DNA of 64,000 bases from Bacteroidaceae bacterium (GTDB lineage: Bacteria > Bacteroidota > Bacteroidia > Bacteroidales > Bacteroidaceae): contig JAKSJE010000001.1 of assembly GCA_024398405.1 (NCBI GenBank), positions 31,461 through 95,460 on the forward strand, in the 5' to 3' direction. A model generated the notes under the pieces. That model was not told where the DNA came from. It saw only the letters and a list, made by a program, of their open reading frames with translations, and searched no databases. A program made the position numbers and the translations under genes. Position 1 is the first letter of the stretch. Every line of letters starts with the position of its first letter. Of the stretch, positions 33,700 through 40,985 are shown piece after piece.

Positions 33700-33730
33700 C
33701 AAAGATATGAAATTATTTCCTATCCTACAA
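33700..33730 (-). promoter_or_regulatory. Promoter of the secreted GH25 gene
   Basis: Minus strand: TTG (33730-33728), 20 bp, TATCTTTG (33707-33700), 20 bp before the ATG. Confidence 0.75.
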
Positions 33731-33736
33731 GAAATA

Positions 33737-34756
33737 TCACCTGTTGACTCCGCGAATAATGACATAAATGATGACAGGTGCGCCGAGAAGCGGCGTTATC
33801 GCGTTGAGTGGTATGATGCCGTCCTCGCCTGGGAGCGAGCAGAGCAGGTTACAGAGCAGGGCCACCGCACTGCCGGTCATGATGGTCGCCGGCATCATGC
33901 TGTTGTGGTTGTTGGTGCCCAGCAGCATCCGCGCTATGTGCGGCACCGCCAGCCCTATGAATGCCACGGGTCCGCAGAAGGCGGTGGTCACTGCCGTCAG
34001 CAGTCCGGTGGCGGTGAGCAGCAGGTTACGGGTGGTCCTGATGCTCACGCCGAGGTTCTCAGCGTAGCGTTCGCCCAGCAGCAGGGCGTTGAGGGGTTTC
34101 GTGAGCATGACCGACAGCGCCAGCCCGGCGGCGCAAGTCCCGGCGAACCAGGGCATCTGCTTCAGTGACACTCCGGTGAAGTTGCCCATGCCCCATATCA
34201 CATAACTGTGGACACCCTCCGCCGTGGCGAAGAAGTTCAGCAGCGATATGGCGGATGTGGTGACGTATCCGGTCATGATGCCGAGGATGAGCAGCGTGAA
34301 CCTGCTCCTGACCAGTGTGGCGAAGAACAGCAGCAGCGCCATGACCGCCAAGGCACCCGCCAAGGCTCCGGCGGTCACTGCCACGAGGCCCGCCAGTGAC
34401 ACCGCTCCGGCTGCCACCGTCCCGCCCGACGCAAGCATCACGACCGCCACGCCGAGACTCGCGCCTGAGTTGATGCCGAGTATCGACGGACCGGCCAGGG
34501 GGTTGTCGAACGCCGTCTGGAGCATCAGACCGCTCACTGCCAGCGACGCGCCGCACAGCAGTGCGGTCAGCGCCTGAGGCAGACGTGACTCCAGGATGAT
34601 GAACCTCCACGACTCTTTCGCCGGCTCACCGCCGGTCATGATGTTCCACGTCTCTCCGGCGGGTATGGCCACCGACCCGAGGAACAGGCTCGCGACGAAG
34701 AGCACGGCAATCGCGAGGGATAGGATGATGTATATTCTGGTTTTGCTCATGTTCAT
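33737..34756 (-). CDS. btuC: Corrinoid ABC transporter permease (FecCD family)
   Basis: A 339-residue inner-membrane permease with about ten helices. FecCD hallmarks include LAGPSILGINSGASLGVAVV and the coupling-helix region CGPVAFIGLAVPHIARMLLG. The reading frame stays open upstream, but those 70 residues are Arg/Pro-rich and repeat-derived; the ATG at 34756 (MNMSKTRIYI) or 34750 gives the normal length. Vitamin B12 as substrate is inferred from the riboswitch and the btuB-btuG-btuF genes upstream in the same operon. No ATP-binding subunit gene follows; the operon ends here. Confidence 0.88.
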   Translation of the reverse strand: MNMSKTRIYIILSLAIAVLFVASLFLGSVAIPAGETWNIMTGGEPAKESWRFIILESRLPQALTALLCGASLAVSGLMLQTAFDNPLAGPSILGINSGASLGVAVVMLASGGTVAAGAVSLAGLVAVTAGALAGALAVMALLLFFATLVRSRFTLLILGIMTGYVTTSAISLLNFFATAEGVHSYVIWGMGNFTGVSLKQMPWFAGTCAAGLALSVMLTKPLNALLLGERYAENLGVSIRTTRNLLLTATGLLTAVTTAFCGPVAFIGLAVPHIARMLLGTNNHNSMMPATIMTGSAVALLCNLLCSLPGEDGIIPLNAITPLLGAPVIIYVIIRGVNR

Positions 34757-34763
34757 GTGTCTT

Positions 34764-34823
34764 TTCGCTTTAGGGGTGGAGTGGGGCGGTGCTTTTTCGC
34801 TTGTGGTGGAGTGGGGCGGTGCT
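34764..34823. repeat. 30-bp direct repeat, two copies
   Basis: GTGGAGTGGGGCGGTGCT occurs at 34776-34793 and 34806-34823, each preceded by TCGCTT. It fills the spacer between btuF and btuC. Confidence 0.75.
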
Positions 34824-35847
34824 ATCGCAGCCTCCTGAAGTACCTCGTCTCCTTGCCGCCGAGTGCGTCGGCCAGGTCTCTCAGCAGGCGCTCTGGGTGG
34901 AACGTTGTCTCCGTGAAGTAGGCTGACCGCCCCACGTCGCACCCGAAGACCCGCCGCTCCTTCCATGCCCTCATGCGAGGATAGCGCGCGTCGTCACGCT
35001 CCATCTGGGCATAGGTCATGTCACGCTCCTGACTGTAGCGGATGAGCCACACGTCGGCGTCCGCCGACCGCTCGAACACCGTCTCCGGGGCCAGTGCCAG
35101 TGAGCCGCTGCTGTGGTCGTCGCCGAAGACGTAGTCGCCGCCGGCGTCGGCTATGACGTGGCCTATCGTGCTGTTGCCGCCCGGGACGTACCATGTGCCG
35201 CCCGTGATCAGGTCGCACGCCACCGTCGGGCGAGCACCCATGCTGACTATAGAGTCCTTCAACGTGTTTATAGAGTCCTTCAACGTGTTGTATCGTCGCT
35301 CCACCTCGCTGAACAGACTGTCGGCCTTCTCGCCGCAGCCGAACAGCCTGCCGTACAGCCGCATCCACTCCGCACGGCCGAGGGGGGTCGTCTCCATGTA
35401 GTCCGCGCATTCCACCAGGTCGATGCCGAGTCGCTCGATGCCGCCGTAGCCGCCGCTGTTCTCGAACGGCGACACCAGTATGGCGTCGGCTCCCATGTCG
35501 GCCAGTTGCTCCTGGTCGGGGACGGACTGGTGCGAGAGGTCGGTGAACCGCCCCTCGCTGCCCAGCTCACGCAGCAGTCCGCAGTGCGGCTCGATATACA
35601 CGGCGGCGTTACGCTTCGCCTCGCTGAGCACGAACCGCTGCAGGAGCCGGGTCGTGTCCCAGGGGTTCACGATGCTCACGCAGATGCCCGCGTCGGTCTC
35701 CGTCATGCGGAGCAGGGTGGCGTGGCGCATGACTATCGGGGTGCCCTCGGGCTCTGTACTGCCCGCGCCGGAGTGCCCGGCGCACGACACCAGCAGAGTC
35801 AGCGTGGCACTTGCGGCTATGATATGCCTGATACTCATAACGCTCAT
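34822..35847 (-). CDS. btuF: Corrinoid-binding lipoprotein of the ABC importer
   Basis: A 341-residue periplasmic solute-binding protein of the helical-backbone (TroA/BtuF-like) type with a lipobox (LTLLVSC). It has two alpha/beta lobes joined by a long helix, with the family motif region DAILVSPFENSGG and a tryptophan/tyrosine-rich cleft (ADYMETTPLGRAEWMRLYG). It would pass B12 from the outer-membrane receptor to BtuC. Its ATG overlaps the btuG stop by 4 nt. The B12 assignment rests on operon context; on sequence alone it could equally bind haem or a siderophore. Confidence 0.88.
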   Translation of the reverse strand: MSVMSIRHIIAASATLTLLVSCAGHSGAGSTEPEGTPIVMRHATLLRMTETDAGICVSIVNPWDTTRLLQRFVLSEAKRNAAVYIEPHCGLLRELGSEGRFTDLSHQSVPDQEQLADMGADAILVSPFENSGGYGGIERLGIDLVECADYMETTPLGRAEWMRLYGRLFGCGEKADSLFSEVERRYNTLKDSINTLKDSIVSMGARPTVACDLITGGTWYVPGGNSTIGHVIADAGGDYVFGDDHSSGSLALAPETVFERSADADVWLIRYSQERDMTYAQMERDDARYPRMRAWKERRVFGCDVGRSAYFTETTFHPERLLRDLADALGGKETRYFRRLR

Positions 35848-36899
35848 TCCGTGAACAGCAATGTCTTAGGACACACTCCCACCGTGTATTTCCTGATGAA
35901 CGTGCCGTCTGGCGCATAGCGCACCAGTGTGGCGCGGTTGTTGTAGTCGCCGTAGCCGTACTCGCTGATAGGGAGGCTGCTTATATACACCTCACCGTCG
36001 CGTGGGTTGACGTTGATGGAGTAGGGGTACTCTATCTCCTCGCCCGGGGTGAAGGTGGTCAGGGTGCGGGTCTCCAGGTCGAGCACCTGATACGCCATGG
36101 TCGTCTGCCAGTCGGTGTCAATGCCCGAGCTGACCACATAGAGTTTGCCGTCGTGGTATGCCATCATCGCACCGTCGCACAGGTACTCTGCCTTGCCGTC
36201 CGCGCCTACTCGCTGCACCTGGGGCTGAGTGTCGCCGTAGTCGCCGTAGCTGAGCACGTAAACCGTCCTACCGTCGTTGAGGATGCTTGTGGGGTTGCAT
36301 GCCACCGTGATGTCGCCGATATGGTTCAGGGCGGTGTCAGCCACCACCACGTTCGTGTTGTAGGTGTAGTCGGGGTTGTAGGCGTTGCACACATAGAGCT
36401 TCCCGTCCAGGGCGGTGATGCCTTCCAGGCAGCACCCCATCTTCTCCGACGACGTCACCCTGCCGTCGCGGAGTTTGTGGATGCAACCGTCGTACGAACT
36501 GACATACACCGCTCCGCCGTATGCCACCATGTTCCGTGGCTGGGGCACCGCCACCGGCTCACCGGCTATGAGGGTGCGCTTGTCAACTATCTCTATGAGG
36601 TTCTCGTCAGTGCAGGCTATGTAGAGGTAGTCGCCGGCGATGACCATGTCGTTGGGTGTGGCGCCCAGATGGCGACCGTTGGCCCGGGCGAACACATTGT
36701 CGGTCACGCTGTCGCCTACCAGGTCCAGGAACGACAGGCTGCCGTCAATCTGGTTGTAGAAGTTGCCTTCGTTTAGCACATACACTCCCCGGCCGGTCGT
36801 CACATCGCCGTTACTGCCGTTGTCACTCTCGTCTTTTTCGCATGACACCACGATGGTCATGGCCACCGCAAGGCTCACTGTCAGTCTGATGTTGTTCAT
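35844..36899 (-). CDS. btuG: Surface beta-propeller lipoprotein, BtuG-like
   Basis: A 351-residue lipoprotein (lipobox TIVVSC) whose post-cysteine residues EKDESD fit the acidic K-(D/E)2 signal that sends Bacteroidetes lipoproteins to the cell surface. The remainder is a seven-bladed YncE/DUF5074-like propeller with blades such as GDYLYIACTDENLIEIVDKR and NPRDGEVYISSLPISEYG. In Bacteroides, BtuG of this type caps BtuB and binds B12 with very high affinity. Position directly after btuB under a cobalamin riboswitch supports the same role here. Confidence 0.85.
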   Translation of the reverse strand: MNNIRLTVSLAVAMTIVVSCEKDESDNGSNGDVTTGRGVYVLNEGNFYNQIDGSLSFLDLVGDSVTDNVFARANGRHLGATPNDMVIAGDYLYIACTDENLIEIVDKRTLIAGEPVAVPQPRNMVAYGGAVYVSSYDGCIHKLRDGRVTSSEKMGCCLEGITALDGKLYVCNAYNPDYTYNTNVVVADTALNHIGDITVACNPTSILNDGRTVYVLSYGDYGDTQPQVQRVGADGKAEYLCDGAMMAYHDGKLYVVSSGIDTDWQTTMAYQVLDLETRTLTTFTPGEEIEYPYSINVNPRDGEVYISSLPISEYGYGDYNNRATLVRYAPDGTFIRKYTVGVCPKTLLFTE

Positions 36900-36945
36900 C
36901 TCGTTTTGTGGTTTTTAAGTGTTTGTTAATTATTTATTTTTGCGG

Positions 36946-36966
36946 GGAATTAATAGAACACCCCTA
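36946..36966. repeat. Solo end of the fold-back element
   Basis: AATTAATAGAACACCCCT matches the right terminus of copy 1 (3990-4007). It lies just past the btuB stop, before btuG, with no element body attached. Confidence 0.6.
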
Positions 36967-36970
36967 TACA

Positions 36971-39064
36971 CTATAGATTCCATTCCAAGCCGACCTTCCA
37001 TCCCCTGCCCGGCATAGGGTAGCGCGCCACCAGGTCGTACTGCCGGTCGAGTATGTTCGTCACGCTGGCTTTGACGGTCACGTTGCCGAACTGTCGGTAG
37101 GCGCTCACCGTCCACTCCATGAACCCGGCGATGCGGGTCCCCTCGCTGTGCTCGTTCGTGGTCCACCGCTCGCTCATGCCGTCGCCGGTCACGCTCAGGC
37201 ACGCCCAGGGGTTCTCCCAGTAGGCGGTCACGCTGCCGCTGTGCGAGGGGGTGTAGGCTATCTGGTTGCCGTAGTAGGGACTGCCGCTGTCTGTGTGGTT
37301 CTCAACCTGTTGGTAGCTGTAGCTGCCCATCAGGCCGAGGGCGTGACGGCGGCTCAGACGGTACTTGCCCGACAGGCTCACGTCGGTGCCCAGACACATC
37401 ACCTCTGACATGTTCACCGACCGCGACACGAACATGTTCAGTGGTATCGTGACAATCTTGTCCTCCACCTTGTTTATATATACGTCGATGCTTCCGTCGG
37501 CCTCGACCCTGCCCGACCTCGACGAGTGCGTCAGGCCGATGTTCCATTGCCGCGTCTTCTCCGGACTCAGCTCCGGGTCGCCCAGGTGGAAGTAATACAT
37601 CTCACGGAACGACGGCATCCTGATCATCTCCTTCCATGACACCCTGACCCGCCAGTCCTGGTCCCTCGTCAGCCGGTAGCCGGCGCTCACCGACGGACAG
37701 ACCCTGAACCGGTCCTCCGTCTCCTCCCTGACCCAGCAGCACCAGCCACGGGCCACCACCGTCAGACGGTCGTCACGGTATCGCACCGAGAGGGCCTGAA
37801 GCACCGAATGCCGCTTCGGACGGATGTCCTGACTCGTGCTGTTCAGACTGTTGACGAAATAGTCGGCGGCGTAGCTCATGCTCAGCCGTTCCGTCGGCAC
37901 GTAGAGCGCGACCGCACTGACGTAGCCCTCACGCTGCCAGTACTCGTTGCTGGTGATGCCGCCCGACGGCTTGCCGTTATGGTATGCCGACGAAGCCCAG
38001 TTCCATTTGCCGCTCACCTTCACCGACACACGGTCGCTGACCATCGCACGCAACTGCATCTGCCCGAAGGCATTACGCTCATGCAGAGTCTCGTCGTTGT
38101 CGTTGACATAGTAGTGGACAGCCCCCGGCAACTGTCGGTCGTTGTCGTAGTAGTAGGCCTTCCCCCTCAGTTCCCAGCGTCGCGCCGCACCACCCGCCGC
38201 CACCACATCCACCTCACCGTGCCACTGGTCCATCCGGCTGTTGCTGCGGTCGAGGGAAGTCCGCAGCCTGCCGTTCTCCAGAGTGAACGGGTAGTCGTTG
38301 TCCGCGTGGACGAAGTCCACCAGGCCGCCCACCGTCACACCCCCCGACAGCCGCTGCCACACCCTCACCACCGGGTTGGCGTAGCCCCAGGCCCCCAGCC
38401 CCAGCCCCGCGCGAAGCGCGGAGGGCGGGGTGAGTGCGGAGGGTGCGGAGGGCGGGGTGACCGGCAATTCCGGCAATTCCGGCAATTCCGGGTTTTCCGG
38501 GTTCTCCGGAGTTGCCGGGTTCTCCGGGATGGCCGGAATTGCCGGAGTTGCCGGGCTGGCTGGCTTCTCCGGCTTCTCCGGCTTCTCCGTGCTGATGAGG
38601 CTCAGGGTCGCGGCGCTGCCGGTGTTTCGGGCTGGCTGGAAGATGTCGTTCCCGTCGCCGATGGCGAGTCTCACCTCTGTGACCCCGGAAAGGGTATATC
38701 GTTGCAAGTCGATTTCCCCCGTCTGGCAGTCGCTCACGGCGATCCCGTCATAGGTCACCCCCGTATGTTGGCTGCCGAAGCCCCTCACCGAGACCGTTTT
38801 CATTCCCCCGGCCCCACCATAGTCCTTCACCGTGACCCCCGGCATCCGCCGGAGCACGTCAGCCACATCGCCCGCGCCCAGTCTCAGCAGCCCCACGCCC
38901 CTCACGGAATGCGCCGGAGCCACCGACGCCATGTTGTTGCCGCTGCCTGCGGCAACGACCACCACTTCCTCAATGCCCACGCTGTCAGCCACTTGACACG
39001 CCGCATCCTTTCCGATGACCCATAGCCCGAGGCCAAGGCCCCAAACCATAATGTTTCTGCTCAT
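36971..39064 (-). CDS. btuB: TonB-dependent corrinoid receptor BtuB with a Pro-rich insert
   Basis: Outer-membrane gated channel, 697 residues from the ATG at 39064. The plug domain (about 31-158) contains DVADVLRRMPGVTVKDYG and VSVRGFGSQHTGVTYDGIAV, and a 22-strand-type barrel follows, ending in GLEWNL. The longer frame upstream runs into the riboswitch and is rejected. Unusually, residues about 160-215, at the junction of plug and barrel, are a run of short repeats (EKPEKPEKP, PENPENPELPELPELP) encoded by imperfect 9-bp DNA repeats. The SSGSAATLSLIST-type junction otherwise keeps the family layout. First gene of the btu operon. Confidence 0.92.
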   Translation of the reverse strand: MSRNIMVWGLGLGLWVIGKDAACQVADSVGIEEVVVVAAGSGNNMASVAPAHSVRGVGLLRLGAGDVADVLRRMPGVTVKDYGGAGGMKTVSVRGFGSQHTGVTYDGIAVSDCQTGEIDLQRYTLSGVTEVRLAIGDGNDIFQPARNTGSAATLSLISTEKPEKPEKPASPATPAIPAIPENPATPENPENPELPELPELPVTPPSAPSALTPPSALRAGLGLGAWGYANPVVRVWQRLSGGVTVGGLVDFVHADNDYPFTLENGRLRTSLDRSNSRMDQWHGEVDVVAAGGAARRWELRGKAYYYDNDRQLPGAVHYYVNDNDETLHERNAFGQMQLRAMVSDRVSVKVSGKWNWASSAYHNGKPSGGITSNEYWQREGYVSAVALYVPTERLSMSYAADYFVNSLNSTSQDIRPKRHSVLQALSVRYRDDRLTVVARGWCCWVREETEDRFRVCPSVSAGYRLTRDQDWRVRVSWKEMIRMPSFREMYYFHLGDPELSPEKTRQWNIGLTHSSRSGRVEADGSIDVYINKVEDKIVTIPLNMFVSRSVNMSEVMCLGTDVSLSGKYRLSRRHALGLMGSYSYQQVENHTDSGSPYYGNQIAYTPSHSGSVTAYWENPWACLSVTGDGMSERWTTNEHSEGTRIAGFMEWTVSAYRQFGNVTVKASVTNILDRQYDLVARYPMPGRGWKVGLEWNL
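38405..38587. repeat. 9-bp repeats inside btuB
   Basis: Runs such as CCGGCAATT, CCGGGTTTT and CCGGGTTCT recur every 9 bp (three residues), encoding the Pro-rich EKP/ENP/ELP segment. Slipped-strand expansion is likely. Confidence 0.85.
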
Positions 39065-39120
39065 GATGTCTGTTACTGTGTCCTTTCCTCGAGGACAGAT
39101 GAATAACCGTTGTCGCGTCT

Positions 39121-39262
39121 TGCAGGTCTTCTGACTCGTCACCCTCTCTCAAACGCCTTCCCATCATCCGTGTCAGCGGATGTCAGTGGCCATGTTTGCC
39201 GGTAGAATGTGACATACAGCAGCGGGACTGTTCAGGATTCTCACCTGATTCCCTTTTAAGCT
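39121..39262 (-). promoter_or_regulatory. Cobalamin riboswitch of the btu operon
   Basis: On the minus strand the conserved AdoCbl elements occur in order: AAAAGGGAATCAGGTG, GAATCCTGAACAGTCCCGCT, GCCACTG (39190-39184), GGGAAGG, and a B12 box GAGTCAGAAGACCTGCA (39137-39121). The btuB ATG is 57 nt downstream. Binding of adenosylcobalamin would shut down the operon, most likely by hiding the translation start. The match is close to textbook. Confidence 0.93.
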
Positions 39263-39280
39263 TTCGCACAAAACATGACG

Positions 39281-39312
39281 CAAAGATAAACAATTTCTCT
39301 GAGATAACCAAA
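39281..39312 (-). promoter_or_regulatory. Promoter of the riboswitch-btu operon
   Basis: Minus strand: TTTG (39312-39309), 20 bp, TATCTTTG (39288-39281), about 20 bp upstream of the riboswitch. Confidence 0.85.
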
Positions 39313-39344
39313 AAAAATCCCCCCGACAGCGCATATTTTCCCGT

Positions 39345-39565
39345 CCCCGAGCGCATGGCGAAAACTGCGAGAGCGCATGGCGAAAACTGCGAGAGCGTTT
39401 GACCAGGTCTGCGAGAGCGCATGGCGGGGTCTGCGAGAGCGTTTGACCAGGTCAGCGAGAGCGCATGACGAAGGTTCGTCATGCGCTCTCTCAGGTCCCG
39501 TCATGCGCTCTCTCAGGCCTGGTCAAACGCTCTCCCAGGCCTGGTCATGCGCTCGCTCCGCGGCC
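39345..39565. repeat. Inverted modular array of the 22-bp repeat family, 10 units
   Basis: Six forward units start at 39345, 39367, 39389, 39411, 39433 and 39455. After 1 bp, four reverse units start at 39478, 39500, 39522 and 39544. Spacing is exactly 22 bp within each half. The core is GAGAGCG followed by CATGGC, CATGAC or TTTGAC; the remaining 7 bp vary (GAAAACT, CAGGTCT, GGGGTCT, CAGGCCT). CATG and TTTG cores alternate in the forward half. The two halves can pair as one long hairpin. It fills the space between the btu promoter and the OmpA terminator. Confidence 0.9.
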
Positions 39566-39592
39566 GCGGAGCGATGTCCGCGGGGCAGTCAA

Positions 39593-39624
39593 CAAAAAGG
39601 CACCGCACATTGCTGTGCGGCGCC
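39593..39624 (-). terminator. Terminator of the lipoprotein-OmpA operon
   Basis: GGCACCGCACA, loop TTGC, TGTGCGGCGCC (39599-39624, one G-C/T offset), followed on the minus strand by TTTTTG. About 50 bp past the OmpA gene stop. Confidence 0.85.
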
Positions 39625-39671
39625 TCGTCGATCAGATCAGTTTGTGTTAGTCAGTTATTTGTCATGCCTGG

Positions 39672-40973
39672 TCACTCCGTGCCCACGTAGAGCATGGAGA
39701 CGCGGTTGAGCTCGAACACCTCGAAGAGGTCGGCAGTCACGCCACAGCCCTCGGAGGTGATGCGGTCAGCGCTGATGCCGTATTCCTCGACGAGCATCTT
39801 CGTGACAGCAGCCGCGCGGTTGACGGAGAGGTCCTGGTTGTGGTCGAGCGGACCTTCGGTTGACGCGTAGCCCTTGATGACGAGCTTGGCGTTAGGATAC
39901 TTCTTCATCAGGTCGGCAGCGGCAGCCACGTTCGGTTTCTGCTGCGGAGTGATGACGGTCTTGTCGAGCTGGAAGAAGACAGGGTAGAGGATAGGGTCCT
40001 TGAACCTGTTCCTCGCCTGTTCGAGCGACTTGTTGGCTGCGTTGAGTGCGTCGATGGTCTTTGCCAGTTCCACGGTCAGCCGGGCCTTCTCGCCGTCGAG
40101 GTCGTTGTTAGCCTTGCGGAGTCCGTTGATCTCGGTGTTCAGGCGGTCGAGGTCAGCCTGATGGCGCGCGGCGACGGCGCGCTTGCCGTAGTACTTGCCC
40201 ACGAAGTTGTAGGCCAGGCTCAAGCCGGCATTGCAGATGCCCTTTGGAGTCAGCTCGTTGTCGAGAGGCAGGTACTTGTACTCAGCCCTTGCGCCGATAG
40301 TCCAGAGCGGACAGATGTCGTACTCGAATGAGATTCGACCCGGGATGAAGAGACCGTGAGTGTTGGTGTCGCGCCCCGGAGTCTCGATGCCGTAGGTAGC
40401 AGTCCATTTGTCCACGCTCTCGGTGGTCTTGTCGAGCACGTTGCTTGAGCTCATCACCGTCTGCGTTCCGCGGTCCCAACCCCAGAGGTAGCCCACGCCC
40501 GTGCCGAGCCAGATATTGAACTTGCCATCGGCCTTGAAGAGCCGGAGGAGGTTGATGTCAACGTTGAGGTCGCCGCTCACCACATGCTGGTCGTGGTTGT
40601 CGATAAGGACAGCCATCTCCTCGGTGGTCTGGGTGTATTGGTTCTTGTTGCTGCCAACGTAGTCAGTCTTGGTAGCTTCGGTTCTGAACGTGGACTCGTT
40701 CTTCGACTTGAGCAGGGTGTATCCCGCCTCGAGTCCCACCCGGATCCACGGCTTTATGTTATACTTCACTCCGAGCGCGAAGCTTGGAGCATAGACCGAA
40801 CGAATGTCTGTCTTCGTCTCGCTCCTCAGCCCATGATGGGTGCTGATGCCCCCATATCCATACACCGACCAAGTGTTGTTACGCACGGTGTCGTTGTATG
40901 TCTGAGCGTTGAGCGCAGCCCCCGGCAGCATCGCTGCCAGGGCTACGGTCAGGATATGTTTGCTATATCTCAT
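39672..40973 (-). CDS. OmpA-family outer membrane protein
   Basis: A 433-residue protein with a signal peptide (GAALNAQ), an N-terminal beta-barrel (to about 250; strands such as FALGVKYNIKPWIRVGLEAG), a coiled-coil linker (about 255-310; GLRKANNDLDGEKARLTVEL) and a C-terminal OmpA domain that binds peptidoglycan (VFFQLDKTVITPQQ, VIKGYASTEGP, NQDLSVNRAAAV). It therefore ties outer membrane to cell wall. It is encoded 12 bp after the giant repeat lipoprotein and shares its terminator, so it is a likely anchor or partner for it. Confidence 0.92.
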   Translation of the reverse strand: MRYSKHILTVALAAMLPGAALNAQTYNDTVRNNTWSVYGYGGISTHHGLRSETKTDIRSVYAPSFALGVKYNIKPWIRVGLEAGYTLLKSKNESTFRTEATKTDYVGSNKNQYTQTTEEMAVLIDNHDQHVVSGDLNVDINLLRLFKADGKFNIWLGTGVGYLWGWDRGTQTVMSSSNVLDKTTESVDKWTATYGIETPGRDTNTHGLFIPGRISFEYDICPLWTIGARAEYKYLPLDNELTPKGICNAGLSLAYNFVGKYYGKRAVAARHQADLDRLNTEINGLRKANNDLDGEKARLTVELAKTIDALNAANKSLEQARNRFKDPILYPVFFQLDKTVITPQQKPNVAAAADLMKKYPNAKLVIKGYASTEGPLDHNQDLSVNRAAAVTKMLVEEYGISADRITSEGCGVTADLFEVFELNRVSMLYVGTE

Positions 40974-40985
40974 TGGGGAATGTGA

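Noticed and set aside
33737-34966. Longer 409-residue form of the btuC product
   Set aside because: The extra 70 residues are encoded by the 30-bp direct repeats and the btuF 3' end; normal family length starts at 34756 or 34750.
37808-39025. 405-codon plus-strand open frame opposite btuB
   Set aside because: It is an antisense shadow of the TonB receptor gene, rich in His, Arg and Pro from high-GC third positions, with no family resemblance.
39345-39565. CRISPR array with 22-bp periodicity
   Set aside because: The variable 7-bp parts are too short and recur between units; the array changes orientation half way and no cas genes are present.
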